A program made the translations under genes and the position numbers. From positions 434,001 through 498,000 of the forward strand of contig CAWFJE010000002.1 in assembly GCA_963816155.1 (NCBI GenBank): a stretch of DNA of 64,000 bases, given 5' to 3'. The number at the start of each line of letters is the position of its first letter. The stretch's first letter is position 1. The DNA is from JAXGXJ01 sp963816155 (GTDB taxonomy: Bacteria; Actinomycetota; Thermoleophilia; RBG-16-64-13). Under the pieces are notes generated by a model. The model worked only from the letters and a program-made list of their open reading frames with translations, searched no databases and had not been told where the DNA came from. Below are positions 43,399 to 51,510 of the stretch, one piece after another.

Positions 43399-44193
43399 CT
43401 ACGACAGCCATCTCTTCCTACGACGGTAGTGCTTGACCTCGCGGTAGCTCTTCCTCTCACCGCTGCAAGAGATGCCCATGTAGAACTCCCTCACGTCCTC
43501 ATTGTCTCTGAGCTTGTCCGCCAGACCGTCTAGGACGATGCGCCCGTTCTCCATCACATAGCCGTAGTCCGCAATGCCGAGCGCCGCTTTGACGTTCTGC
43601 TCGACAACCAGCATGGAGACTCCGCGGTCATGATTGATCTGCTTGATGATGTGATAGATCTCTTGGACGGCCATTGGTGCCAATCCGAGAGAGGGCTCAT
43701 CTAGCAACATGAACCGCGGGTCGGCCATGAGGGCCCGACCGATGACCATCATCTGCTGCTCGCCCCCCGAGAGATAGCCGCTGACCCGCTTGCGGTAGTC
43801 GCGGATCTTGGGGAAGTAGTCGTAGACCATCTCCAAGTCACGCTTGACACCAGCGCGATCCTTGCGCCGATAGGCCCCGGCCATGAGATTCTCCTCCACG
43901 GACAGGTGTTCAAGTACCCGGCGGCCCTCCATCACCTGGCTGATGCCCATCCGCGCCACCTGCTCCGGGCCCAGTTGGTCGATACGCTCGTCGTTCATGG
44001 ACACATCGCCGCTGGTGATGTTCCCTTGCTCCGTCTTGAGCAGCCCGGAAATGGACTTGAGGGTGGTAGTCTTCCCACCGCCGTTCGCTCCGATGAGCGC
44101 CACGATCTTGCCGTCCCCTACCTCCAGCGAAATGCCGTGCAGTACGCGGATGACACCCATATACGAGACTTCGATGTTGTTGACCTTGAGCAT
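43399..44193 (-). CDS. livF: branched-chain-amino-acid-type ABC transporter ATP-binding protein (LivF-like)
   Basis: A 264-residue ATPase: Walker A GANGGGKTTT, signature LSGGEQQMM, Walker B FMLLDEPSLGL, and an H-loop region SMLVVEQN. The C-terminal ~22 residues form an extra strongly basic tail (KSYREVKHYRRRKRW) beyond the usual LivF end. One base separates it from livG. Confidence 0.94.
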   Translation of the reverse strand: MLKVNNIEVSYMGVIRVLHGISLEVGDGKIVALIGANGGGKTTTLKSISGLLKTEQGNITSGDVSMNDERIDQLGPEQVARMGISQVMEGRRVLEHLSVEENLMAGAYRRKDRAGVKRDLEMVYDYFPKIRDYRKRVSGYLSGGEQQMMVIGRALMADPRFMLLDEPSLGLAPMAVQEIYHIIKQINHDRGVSMLVVEQNVKAALGIADYGYVMENGRIVLDGLADKLRDNEDVREFYMGISCSGERKSYREVKHYRRRKRWLS

Positions 44194-44194
44194 G

Positions 44195-45031
44195 TTAGTT
44201 GCTATCTCCGAGATAGGCGGCGATGACCGCCTCGTCGCACTGGATCTCGGCCGCTGTGCCTTCGGCGATCTTGCGGCCGAAATTGAGGACGGCGATGCGG
44301 TCTGCTAGGTCCATGACCACGCCCATGTCGTGCTCGATGAGGATGATGCTGCGGATACCGTCCCTCAGCACCGGAGCGTCCGGATAGGTGTCGCCCTGGC
44401 CCTCGTACACATCGAGGACGAAGCGGGCTATGTCCTCCTTCTCTTCCAAGTTCATCCCGGCCATGGGTTCATCCAACAGGAGGACCTTCGGCTCCAGTGC
44501 CAGCGCCCTCCCCAATTCCACCCTCTTGCGCAGACCATAGGGCAGTTCGCCGACCAGCTTCTTGCGGATGGACTGGATCTCCAGGAAGTCGATGATCTCC
44601 TCCACAACCTGGCGGTGCTTGACCTCTTCGCGGCGAGCCCAGCCGTAGTAGATGGCGCCGGTCACGAAGTTCTGCTTCATGAACACGTGGCGGGCCGCCA
44701 TGATGTTGTCCTGGGTGGTGAGGCCGGTGTAGAGCTCGATGTTCTGGAAGGAGCGCGCGATACCCATCCTTGCCAGCTTGTCTGGGCGCTCACGGGTGAT
44801 CTTGGTGTCTTTGAAGTAGATCTCGCCCTTCTGAGGCTTGTAGAAGCCGCTGATGCAGTTCAGAAGGGCGGTCTTGCCGGCGCCGTTGGGCCCGATGATG
44901 GCCGTGATCTCGTTGGTCCTGACATCGAGACTTACGCTCGACAGCGCGTTCACGCCCCCGAAACTCAGCGAGATATCGTCGATGCGGATGATCGCTTCGG
45001 TGTCGGTCCCCCGTTGACCTGTCGTCAACAT
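44195..45031 (-). CDS. livG: branched-chain-amino-acid-type ABC transporter ATP-binding protein (LivG-like)
   Basis: A 278-residue ATPase: IRIDDISLSFGGVNALSSVSL, Walker A GPNGAGKTALLN, RSFQNIELYTGLT (Q-loop), signature LPYGLRKRVELG, Walker B VLLLDEPMAGM, SIILIEHDMGVVMDLADRIAVLNFG. First gene of the operon. The upstream gap 45032-45229 has a weak promoter candidate only. Confidence 0.94.
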   Translation of the reverse strand: MLTTGQRGTDTEAIIRIDDISLSFGGVNALSSVSLDVRTNEITAIIGPNGAGKTALLNCISGFYKPQKGEIYFKDTKITRERPDKLARMGIARSFQNIELYTGLTTQDNIMAARHVFMKQNFVTGAIYYGWARREEVKHRQVVEEIIDFLEIQSIRKKLVGELPYGLRKRVELGRALALEPKVLLLDEPMAGMNLEEKEDIARFVLDVYEGQGDTYPDAPVLRDGIRSIILIEHDMGVVMDLADRIAVLNFGRKIAEGTAAEIQCDEAVIAAYLGDSN

Positions 45032-45085
45032 TCAGAGCCAAGAATCCCCCCCCGGAACGCCGGCGCACTACTCACTCAGAGGTCG

Positions 45086-45115
45086 ACTATAGCAGCGGAC
45101 TCCTTGCCGGAGCAA
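45086..45115 (-). promoter_or_regulatory. weak promoter candidate for liv-type operon
   Basis: On the minus strand TTGCTC (45115-45110) and TATAGT (45091-45086, five of six consensus) are separated by 18 bp, about 55 bp upstream of the livG start. Confidence 0.35.
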
Positions 45116-45229
45116 CGCGTTTGCTAGGCACATGTTGCATGGCTGGCAACTACTATGTCGGCGCGACATACCATAGGAGTGGGCCGCCTCGCGCCCCCGC
45201 GTGAGCGGTCGAAGCGAGGTCGCCACTTC

Positions 45230-46194
45230 AGGCTTCGCCTTCCAGGGTGATGACCACCTTGCCCTTGTGCTTGCCCTCGCCGAAGTAGCGCATGGCCTCG
45301 GGCAGCTCGCTCAACCTGTACGGACCGTCGATGACCGGCTTGAGCTTCCCGGCCTCGAAGAGCTCGCACAGGTAGGCCAGGCCCTTGTTTTCTTTCAGGA
45401 TGACGAGACGCGCTCTCTTGCCGGTGAAAAGGGAAACAAGGGTCCCAACAGCGCCGCCTGTATGAGCCTGCCGGTGGAACCACCGACCGTGACGTAGCTC
45501 CCCCTGGGGTGCAATACGCGCAGATAGCGAAACAGAGAGCGGTTCGTCTTCAAGTCGAGGATCAAATCGTATGCTGCCCCTGTTTGGTGAAATCTCCCCG
45601 TTTGTAGTCGATCACCCGATCGAAGCCCAAGGAGCGAAGCAGGCCCAGCTTCCCCCCGCTGTCCACTCCGGTCACGTCCGCCCCATGGAGTTTGGCGATC
45701 TGGATGGCGAACGTACCCACGCCGCCTCCGGCGCCGTTGATGAGAAGCTTCTGTCCCGCTCGGATGTCCCCCCGTTCCACGAGCGCCCTGAAAGGCAAGC
45801 GTCCCGGCCGGAGGGAGGCCGACTCCACGAACGTCAGCCCTCCGGCTTCGCCGTCAGCGCGGCCTCGCGGGCGCAGACGTACTGCGAAGCCGCCCCAGCG
45901 CCCGCTCAGATCGCCGAAGATCTCATCACCTAACCGAAAGCGTGTGACACCGCTGCCGACGGCTTCGATCCGCCCGGCGACGTCGGAGCCCAGAATCTGG
46001 TTCCTGGGCTTCAGAAGCCCATTGGCTGCGCGGTTGGAGAATGGGGTGCCGTGGAGCCGACCCCAATCCTAGTCGTTGACTGGCCACGGCGCGGACTCGT
46101 ATCAGGACCTCGTCGTGCCGGGGATGGGTCTTTCCACCACCTCCAAGCGGAGCCCATCGGGAGGCCCGTATCTCGTGTAGACGATCGCTTTCAT
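45230..46194 (-). pseudogene. zinc-type/NAD(P)-dependent alcohol dehydrogenase, frameshifted
   Basis: Homology to MDR-family dehydrogenases is spread over three frames. The N terminus MKAIVYTRYGPPDGLRLEVVE starts at 46194. A shift near 46100 precedes DEVLIRVRAV, and later shifts give a middle part with GGGVGTFAIQIAKLHGADVTGVDS (about 45570-45830). After the FPFS region the C terminus LSELPEAMRYFGEGKHKGKVV ends with a TGA at 45230. At least two or three frameshifts, so no full-length protein. It resembles the intact dehydrogenase at 46.7 kb in start region and may be a decayed relative. Confidence 0.8.
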
Positions 46195-46261
46195 GAACCG
46201 CCGGCTCCGCACATAAAGGGAATAGGTGCCGAAGCATCCGGGCACTCCGGAGCCGCGAGCG

Positions 46262-46711
46262 TCACGTCCATATGACGGCCACAGGATAGGCACTGTTCTC
46301 GGTGTACGCACTCCAGCCGCCACACTGCGGACAGGTCCGTCGTTCGCGTTCCCACTCGATGAACTCCTCGACGCCCAGATCGTTGATGATACGCAAGTTC
46401 TCCAGCATGCTCATGCGGTACTTGGCCCGATAGCGGGCATCGAGCCGCCTAAGGCGAGGACACGGCATCTTGCCACAGTGCCCGCAGAAGCCGGACTGAT
46501 CCGCGCCGAGCATGATCTCGCAGTTGCGGATGCGTGCAGGCACAAGGACGGACTTGGCTTTTCCGTCGTCCCTCGTCCTGCATCCCGAGCATCTGTCCTT
46601 GTCCCGCAGGTAGCCGATGCATAGCCCGCAGTCCATGCCACACGGCGCGATCAACTCGGGCTGCAGCTCGTGCGGCCAGTGCTTCTGTCCGGTGTTCGCT
46701 CTGAGCGTCAT
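46262..46711 (-). CDS. DUF3795-like cysteine-rich protein
   Basis: A 149-residue protein with APCGMDCGLCIGYLRDKDRCSGCR near residue 23, SGFCGHCGKMPCPRLRRLD in the middle and TCPQCGG near the end, a cysteine arrangement typical of DUF3795 zinc- or Fe-S-binding proteins of unknown function. ATG at 46711 with GAAGGCG upstream. It lies 5 bp after the dehydrogenase stop and is probably co-transcribed. Confidence 0.8.
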   Translation of the reverse strand: MTLRANTGQKHWPHELQPELIAPCGMDCGLCIGYLRDKDRCSGCRTRDDGKAKSVLVPARIRNCEIMLGADQSGFCGHCGKMPCPRLRRLDARYRAKYRMSMLENLRIINDLGVEEFIEWERERRTCPQCGGWSAYTENSAYPVAVIWT

Positions 46712-46716
46712 CGCCT

Positions 46717-47685
46717 TCAGTCCTCGGCCCCAAGCTTGAGCACCACGATGCCGGTCTTCTCACCCGTTTCCACGTAGCGATAGGCGTCCACGATAGCATC
46801 GAGAGGATACTCACGATCGATGACGGCCCGGAACTGACCCGCCTCTATGCGCGCCCCAAGCCACTCGACGAAGGCCTGACTGCTCTTCGGCAGTCCGATG
46901 ACGACCCGCCTGCTCCTGGTGATCGACGTCCATATCTGAAGGAAGATGTTCTGAGCCCAAGGGCCCAGATCGGTGGCGGCGAAGACCCCTTCGGCCTTCA
47001 GCAGCCGGCGGCAGCGGAAGTATGTGGTCTTCCCTACCGCGTCGAAGACGAGGTCAAAGGTCTCCCCGATCTGCGTGAAGTCCCCAGCGGTGAAGTCGAC
47101 CACGCGATCGGCGCCCAGGGACTTGGCCAGTTCGACGTGCCGCGTGGCAACGACAGCCGTCACCTCAGCCCCGTAGATCTTGGCCAGTTGAACAGCGGCC
47201 GTCCCGATAGCGCCGGAAGCCCCATAGACAAGGATCTTCTGCCCGGGTCGGACGCCGACGACGCGCAGATTCGAGTCGGCGTACAGCGCTCCCTCGCCGA
47301 CCACGGCCTCCTCGTAGCGGAGGCCCGCGGGCATCGTGGCGATCTCACCCCTCTCGGACACGCACAGATACGCGGCGTGACCGCCGTAGCCGCCCGGCGT
47401 CATGCCGAAGACCCGATCGGCAGGCGCGAAAGTCCTGACCCCCTCGCCGACAGCCTCCACCTCACCGGCGAAATCCATGCCCAGGATGGTGTGCTTCGGC
47501 CGCAGGATCCCGGTGACAAACCGTATGAACCAGGGGTGCGGCCGCCTGAGGCCGCTATCGCTACGGCTGACGGTGCTCGCGTGGACTCTGATGAGCACCT
47601 CACCGGGTCCGGGTTCGGGTCTCGGGATTTCTCGGATCTCCACGACCTCGGGCGGGCCGTACCGGGTGTTGACGGCGGCCCTCAT
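46717..47685 (-). CDS. NAD(P)-dependent alcohol dehydrogenase / quinone-reductase-like MDR protein
   Basis: A 322-residue medium-chain dehydrogenase: AAVNTRYGPPEVVEIREIPRP, PGEVLIRVHASTVSRSDSGLR, LGMDFAGEVEAVGEGV, and Rossmann motif ILVYGASGAIGTAAVQLAK. The catalytic-zinc Cys/His pattern of classical alcohol dehydrogenases is not evident, so a zinc-free quinone-reductase-like enzyme is more likely. ATG at 47685 gives the standard family start; GTG at 47694 is also possible. Confidence 0.88.
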   Translation of the reverse strand: MRAAVNTRYGPPEVVEIREIPRPEPGPGEVLIRVHASTVSRSDSGLRRPHPWFIRFVTGILRPKHTILGMDFAGEVEAVGEGVRTFAPADRVFGMTPGGYGGHAAYLCVSERGEIATMPAGLRYEEAVVGEGALYADSNLRVVGVRPGQKILVYGASGAIGTAAVQLAKIYGAEVTAVVATRHVELAKSLGADRVVDFTAGDFTQIGETFDLVFDAVGKTTYFRCRRLLKAEGVFAATDLGPWAQNIFLQIWTSITRSRRVVIGLPKSSQAFVEWLGARIEAGQFRAVIDREYPLDAIVDAYRYVETGEKTGIVVLKLGAED

Positions 47686-47724
47686 GCCGACCACACATCC
47701 GTCTCTGGGCTGCGCATAGTCGGG

Positions 47725-48483
47725 TCAGCCTCCGCTCGATGACGAGCTAAGCTCAGCTGTTGAGCCACTGTTGTAGATGACCGGCATCTGCCCCTTCCAT
47801 CTATCCCACGTCTCCCGTTCCGTGACTAAAGCGGCCATGAAGTGGGCCACATTGATTCGACTGGTCCTCCCTGAATCGAAGATCGCGCTCCGGGTCGGCG
47901 AGGGATGGACTTCGTACGCCGTGACCGCCCCCTCGTCGACCAGCGTATCCGGACGGACCGCGACCCACTCGATCCGCCCGTCCATTCTACCCACGTGGGT
48001 GCGGAGATAGTCGGCGGCCTCCTCGTTGTCCGCCTGAGGGGGCAGCACCAGGCGAAGCAGCCCCACAACCAGACTCTCGCCCCGGGACACCTTCTCCTCG
48101 AGATCGCGATTGCGGTTGCCTGCCGTGTTCATGAGCACGAACTTCACCGGCCGCTGGGGCTCGTGCGCTTTGACGGCAGCGCAGAGACGTCGGGTGGCAT
48201 CGGTGACCAGTCTGCGCGGGCGCCCCCATATGCCTCTGAGATCAGGAGGATGGCCAAGGCAGCAAGCGACTGCGTCGCAGCCGCCTGAATGCTCGATCAT
48301 CTCAGCGTCGGTGAGTTCCAACAGGCTCGCCTGGACGATCGAGAGGCCGGAGTGATCCCGGGCGGCCTCGGGCAGCTTGTCAGCCGAGCGTACGATCACC
48401 CTGACATCGTGCCCACGATCCAGCAACTGCTGCACCAGCAGCCTTCCTGTCGCTCCGGTCGCTCCGACAACCAGGGTGGTCAA
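47725..48483 (-). CDS. NAD(P)-binding (atypical SDR) protein
   Basis: A 252-residue Rossmann-fold protein starting TTLVVGATGATGRLLVQQLLDRGHDVRVIVRS, the NmrA/atypical SDR signature; VLMNTAGNRN and EWVAVRPDTLVDEG follow. Lacks the classical YxxxK catalytic pair at the expected place. Reductase or redox-sensor role unknown. Part of a minus-strand run with the dehydrogenase. Confidence 0.85.
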   Translation of the reverse strand: MTTLVVGATGATGRLLVQQLLDRGHDVRVIVRSADKLPEAARDHSGLSIVQASLLELTDAEMIEHSGGCDAVACCLGHPPDLRGIWGRPRRLVTDATRRLCAAVKAHEPQRPVKFVLMNTAGNRNRDLEEKVSRGESLVVGLLRLVLPPQADNEEAADYLRTHVGRMDGRIEWVAVRPDTLVDEGAVTAYEVHPSPTRSAIFDSGRTSRINVAHFMAALVTERETWDRWKGQMPVIYNSGSTAELSSSSSGG

Positions 48484-48639
48484 GTGATCACCTCACGCGG
48501 TTCGTACCCCTTGTACCGAGCATACCACCCGGCTACGAATCGTCCGGACCGCCGCCGTCTGACGGAGGGGACACAGGTACCGGCGGCGGGGAGGCCGTCT
48601 TGCCCGCGGTCCGCGCTGCACCTCTGCGCACCACTCCAG

Positions 48640-49005
48640 ACGCAACATCGAGAAGACGAACTCGAGATTCTCTGCTTCCTTCTTGCGGGCGGGCTTCGCA
48701 TAGGCGCCCAGAAGCAGGTTCTCCATCACGGTCATCTCAGGAAACAGATGGCGTTCCTCCGAGATCAGCACCACGCCCATCTCGACGAGCTTGTGCGAGA
48801 GGAGGCCCTGGATCTCCCTTCCCTGAAAGCGGATGACGCCACTGGCCGGCTTCATCAGCCCGCAGATGGTCTTGAGCAGGGTGCTCTTTCCGTGGCCGTT
48901 CGGGCCGAAGATCGACACCAGTTGGCCCTCGCTTACCCGGAGGGAGACGTCGTGGATGGCCTGGTACACGCCGTAGAAGACGTTGATGTTCTCGACCTCA
49001 AGCAC
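48640..49005 (-). pseudogene. truncated LivF-like ABC ATPase
   Basis: About 120 residues match the first half of LivF: LEVENINVFYGVYQAIHDVSL, Walker A GPNGHGKSTLLK, and VLISEERHLFPEMTVMENLLLGAY. Homology stops near 48640; the signature motif, Walker B and H-loop are gone, and the frame continues as Arg/Pro-rich nonsense to 48493. The GTG at 49005 overlaps the preceding livG stop, so it was once a normal livG-livF pair. Cannot be an active ATPase. Confidence 0.85.
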
Positions 49006-49735
49006 TCTTGCCCCCGACCAGACACTCGACGACCACCGGATCCTCAACGACGGCGCGAGGCTCCCCCAGCCGGAGGGCTTGGCCGTTGTTCAGGACGAGC
49101 AGCCGGTCGCAGGAACGAGTCAAGGCGCTCATGAGGTGCTCGATCATGATCACCGTGAGGCCCCACTCCCTGTTGAGCCGTTGCAGCAAGGCGAGACTGA
49201 GTTCCGCCTCCACAGCGCTGAGACCGCCGAGAGCTTCGTCCAGCACTATCAGGCGCGGCCGAGTGGCCAGAGCCGACGCCAACACCGTAAGCTTCTTGTC
49301 GTAGAGCTTGAAGGAGGACACCAGGCGGTCCTCTTTGCCCTCCAGCCCCACGAAGGCGATGAGGTCACGCAGATCCCTCCAGGGAGCCTGCCGAACGCCG
49401 TTGCTCGCGTGCCCCTTGGCCCCGAAATACTCACCGATACGCAGGTTCTGCACCACGGTCATCGACTGAAAGGGTTGTGGGAGCTGGAAGGTGCGGGCCA
49501 CACCGAGATGGGTCACCCGATGGACCGGGAGGCCATCGATGCGCCTCCCGTCCAGGAAGATGCGGCCCGAACCGTGGAGGAATCCAGAAATGAGGTTGAA
49601 CACGGTCGTCTTGCCCGCGCCATTAGGCCCGGCGATGCCGAAGACCTCGCCCTCCTCTATCTCGAAGGAGAGGTCGTCCACCGCGGCGAGCTCGCCGAAG
49701 CGCTGGGTAACATTCTCAAGGGCGAGCAAGGCCAT
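48998..49735 (-). CDS. LivG-like ABC transporter ATP-binding protein (remnant operon)
   Basis: A 245-residue full-length ATPase: Walker A GPNGAGKTTVFNLISGF, RTFQLPQPFQSMTVVQNLRIGE, Walker B LIVLDEALGGL, MIEHLMSALTRSCDRLLVLNNG. The signature region reads SSFKLYDKKLTVLASALA instead of LSxGxQ or LPYGxQR, an unusual form. No permease or binding protein accompanies it, and its livF partner is truncated. Probably the leftover of a second liv-type transporter. Confidence 0.8.
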   Translation of the reverse strand: MALLALENVTQRFGELAAVDDLSFEIEEGEVFGIAGPNGAGKTTVFNLISGFLHGSGRIFLDGRRIDGLPVHRVTHLGVARTFQLPQPFQSMTVVQNLRIGEYFGAKGHASNGVRQAPWRDLRDLIAFVGLEGKEDRLVSSFKLYDKKLTVLASALATRPRLIVLDEALGGLSAVEAELSLALLQRLNREWGLTVIMIEHLMSALTRSCDRLLVLNNGQALRLGEPRAVVEDPVVVECLVGGKSA

Positions 49736-49774
49736 GCGAAGGTCCTCGGTCCGTTCTTTCTATCCTGGTTCGAC

Positions 49775-50053
49775 CTACCGTGCCCTCACTATTTGGCCGG
49801 CCACGCACACATACTTTGGACCCACATTGCAGCGGCCGCAGATACCGATGCCGCACTTCATGCGCTTCTCAAGGGTGGTGTAGGTCTGCTCGTCGGTGAA
49901 TCCCAGCTTACGGAAGCTCATGAGAGAGAACTTGATCATGATGGGCGGACCGCAGAGCACGGCGATGCTGTCGGCCGGATCGGGGTTCATCTTCTCGAGG
50001 ATGGCCGGCACTAGGCCCACCTCGCACTGCCAGCCGTCGCACTCGCGGTCGAT
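49775..50053 (-). pseudogene. duplicated 3' fragment of flxA
   Basis: Encodes IDRECDGWQCEVGLVP, GPPIMIKFSLMSF and the CGIGICGRCN Fe-S motif, identical to residues near the C terminus of FlxA, then ends VCVAGQIVRAR. It lacks the FAD and most of the NAD domain. Nucleotides 49801-50053 are a near-exact copy of 50640-50892 (one mismatch). Confidence 0.9.
49801..50053. repeat. 253-bp direct repeat, copy A
   Basis: Same orientation as 50640-50892, offset 839 bp. The only difference seen is A at 49844 versus G at 50683. Near identity implies a recent duplication or ongoing gene conversion. The repeats flank the hicBA pair. Confidence 0.92.
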
Positions 50054-50101
50054 CGGCGAGATATACTCGTTCGACGAAGTGAGACCGCTGAGAGGAGACC
50101 C

Positions 50102-50305
50102 ATGAAGCTGAAGATAGTGGTCCACGAGGCAGAAGAGGGTGGGTTCTGGGCTGAGGTTCCGGCCATCCCGGGTTGCTGCGCCCAGGGTGAGACCTTCGAA
50201 GAACTGCTTGAGAACCTTTACGAGGCCGTTGAGGGCTGCCTATCGATCGATATCGCCACCGTGGAAACGGGCGAACGTGATCGGGTTCTAGAAATCGCTG
50301 TATGA
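50102..50305 (+). CDS. hicB: HicB-like antitoxin
   Basis: A 67-residue partial-RNase-H-fold protein: LKIVVHEAEEGGFWAEVPAIPGCCAQGETFEELLENLYEA, the classic HicB pattern (G-x-x-P-x-x-P-G-C-x-x-x-G-x-T). No C-terminal DNA-binding domain. ATG at 50102 with GAGGAGA upstream. Gene order is antitoxin first, and it overlaps hicA by 4 bp. Confidence 0.9.
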   Translation: MKLKIVVHEAEEGGFWAEVPAIPGCCAQGETFEELLENLYEAVEGCLSIDIATVETGERDRVLEIAV

Positions 50306-50508
50306 GTCCGCTATCTGGACGCGACTTTGCACGAGCAGTCGAACGCAAAGGCTGGACTTTGCTCCGCGTCCAGGGGAGTCACCACATCTATGGCAAGGAA
50401 GGCAGCATGGTGCGGCTTTCCGTGCCCATTCATGGGAACAAGCCCCTCAAGGCAGGTCTGCTCCGCCACCTCATGAACCTGGCCGATCTGTCGGAGGAGG
50501 ATGTGTAA
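50302..50508 (+). CDS. hicA: HicA-like mRNA interferase toxin
   Basis: A 68-residue double-stranded-RNA-binding-like toxin: LSGRDFARAVERKGWTLLRVQGSHHIYG carries the catalytic His of G-S-H-H, and VPIHGNKPLKAGLLRHLM matches the family end. ATG overlaps the hicB stop. On the strand opposite to the flx genes, between the two flxA repeats. Confidence 0.92.
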   Translation: MSPLSGRDFARAVERKGWTLLRVQGSHHIYGKEGSMVRLSVPIHGNKPLKAGLLRHLMNLADLSEEDV

Positions 50509-50586
50509 GTCCTCCCGGCCCCAGTTCATGGGCCTCCGGGGCGTCCACACACCTCACACCAGCGGCGGCCCGGTTGGCGGTCACCG

Positions 50587-51510
50587 CTACAGCTCGTCCG
50601 GCAACTCCCCCAACTCGGCCATGGTGAACACGGGCCCATCCACGCACACATACTTTGGACCCACATTGCAGCGGCCGCAGATGCCGATGCCGCACTTCAT
50701 GCGCTTCTCAAGGGTGGTGTAGGTCTGCTCGTCGGTGAATCCCAGCTTACGGAAGCTCATGAGAGAGAACTTGATCATGATGGGCGGACCGCAGAGCACG
50801 GCGATGCTGTCGGCCGGATCGGGGTTCATCTTCTCGAGGATGGCCGGCACTAGGCCCACCTCGCACTGCCAGCCGTCGCACTCGCGGTCGATGGTCTGAG
50901 TGAGGTCCACGTCGGGACGCGCCTCCCAGATCTTGATGTCTTCCTGATAGGTGAAGTTCTGCGGAGCGGTGGCGCCGTAGAGGATGGAGACGCCTTGATA
51001 GTCTTCCCGATGCTCGAGCGTGTACTCGATTGTGGCCTTGAGCGCCGCCGAGCCGATGCCACCCATGACGAAGAGGATCCTCTTGCCCTTCCAGTCCTGC
51101 ACCGGAAAGCCGCAGCCCATGGGGGCGCGGATGCCCACTTTGTCGCCCTCGGACAGGTTGTGAAGCGCCTTGGTCACCTCGCCGGCGCGCATCACCGAGA
51201 ACTGGATGAACTCCTTCTCGGACGGCCGTGACGTGATGGCGAAGGTCGACTCGCCTATGCCGAAGACGCCCAGTTGACCCACCTGGCCGGGGGCGAAAGA
51301 GAAGCTCTCTTGAACGGCCGTGTCGTCGAAGCGCAAGCGGAAGGTCTTGATGTTGGAGGTCTCCTGGATGATCTGGACCACCGTGGCGATCTCGGGCAGG
51401 TACGGATTGCCGGCCTGCTTACCCGCGCGGGCCGTGGTGGCACCGGCGACTACGTCGGAGGCGGTGAGGCGGGCCTTTTCCTGGCCGTTGCCGTTGGCCT
51501 TCTCAGCCAT
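50587..51510 (-). CDS. flxA: FlxA-like FAD/NAD(H) oxidoreductase subunit (AsrB/hydrogenase-gamma family)
   Basis: A 307-residue ferredoxin-NADP-reductase-fold protein: FAD domain ~40-145 (SFAPGQVGQLGVFGIGESTFAITSRP, GIRAPMGCGFPV), NAD domain ~145-255 (ILFVMGGIGSAALKATIEY, VLCGPPIMIKF) and a [2Fe-2S] site CGIGICGRCNVGPKYVC. Expected to take electrons from NADH for the Flx-Hdr complex. Last gene of hdrCBA-flxDCBA; an Ala/Lys-rich N-terminal stretch (~1-35) looks disordered. Its 3' part is duplicated at 49801-50053. Confidence 0.9.
   Translation of the reverse strand: MAEKANGNGQEKARLTASDVVAGATTARAGKQAGNPYLPEIATVVQIIQETSNIKTFRLRFDDTAVQESFSFAPGQVGQLGVFGIGESTFAITSRPSEKEFIQFSVMRAGEVTKALHNLSEGDKVGIRAPMGCGFPVQDWKGKRILFVMGGIGSAALKATIEYTLEHREDYQGVSILYGATAPQNFTYQEDIKIWEARPDVDLTQTIDRECDGWQCEVGLVPAILEKMNPDPADSIAVLCGPPIMIKFSLMSFRKLGFTDEQTYTTLEKRMKCGIGICGRCNVGPKYVCVDGPVFTMAELGELPDEL
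50640..50892. repeat. 253-bp direct repeat, copy B (inside flxA)
   Basis: Functional copy, within the flxA coding region; the partner is 49801-50053. The intervening 586 bp hold hicBA and the last 53 bp of flxA. Confidence 0.92.
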
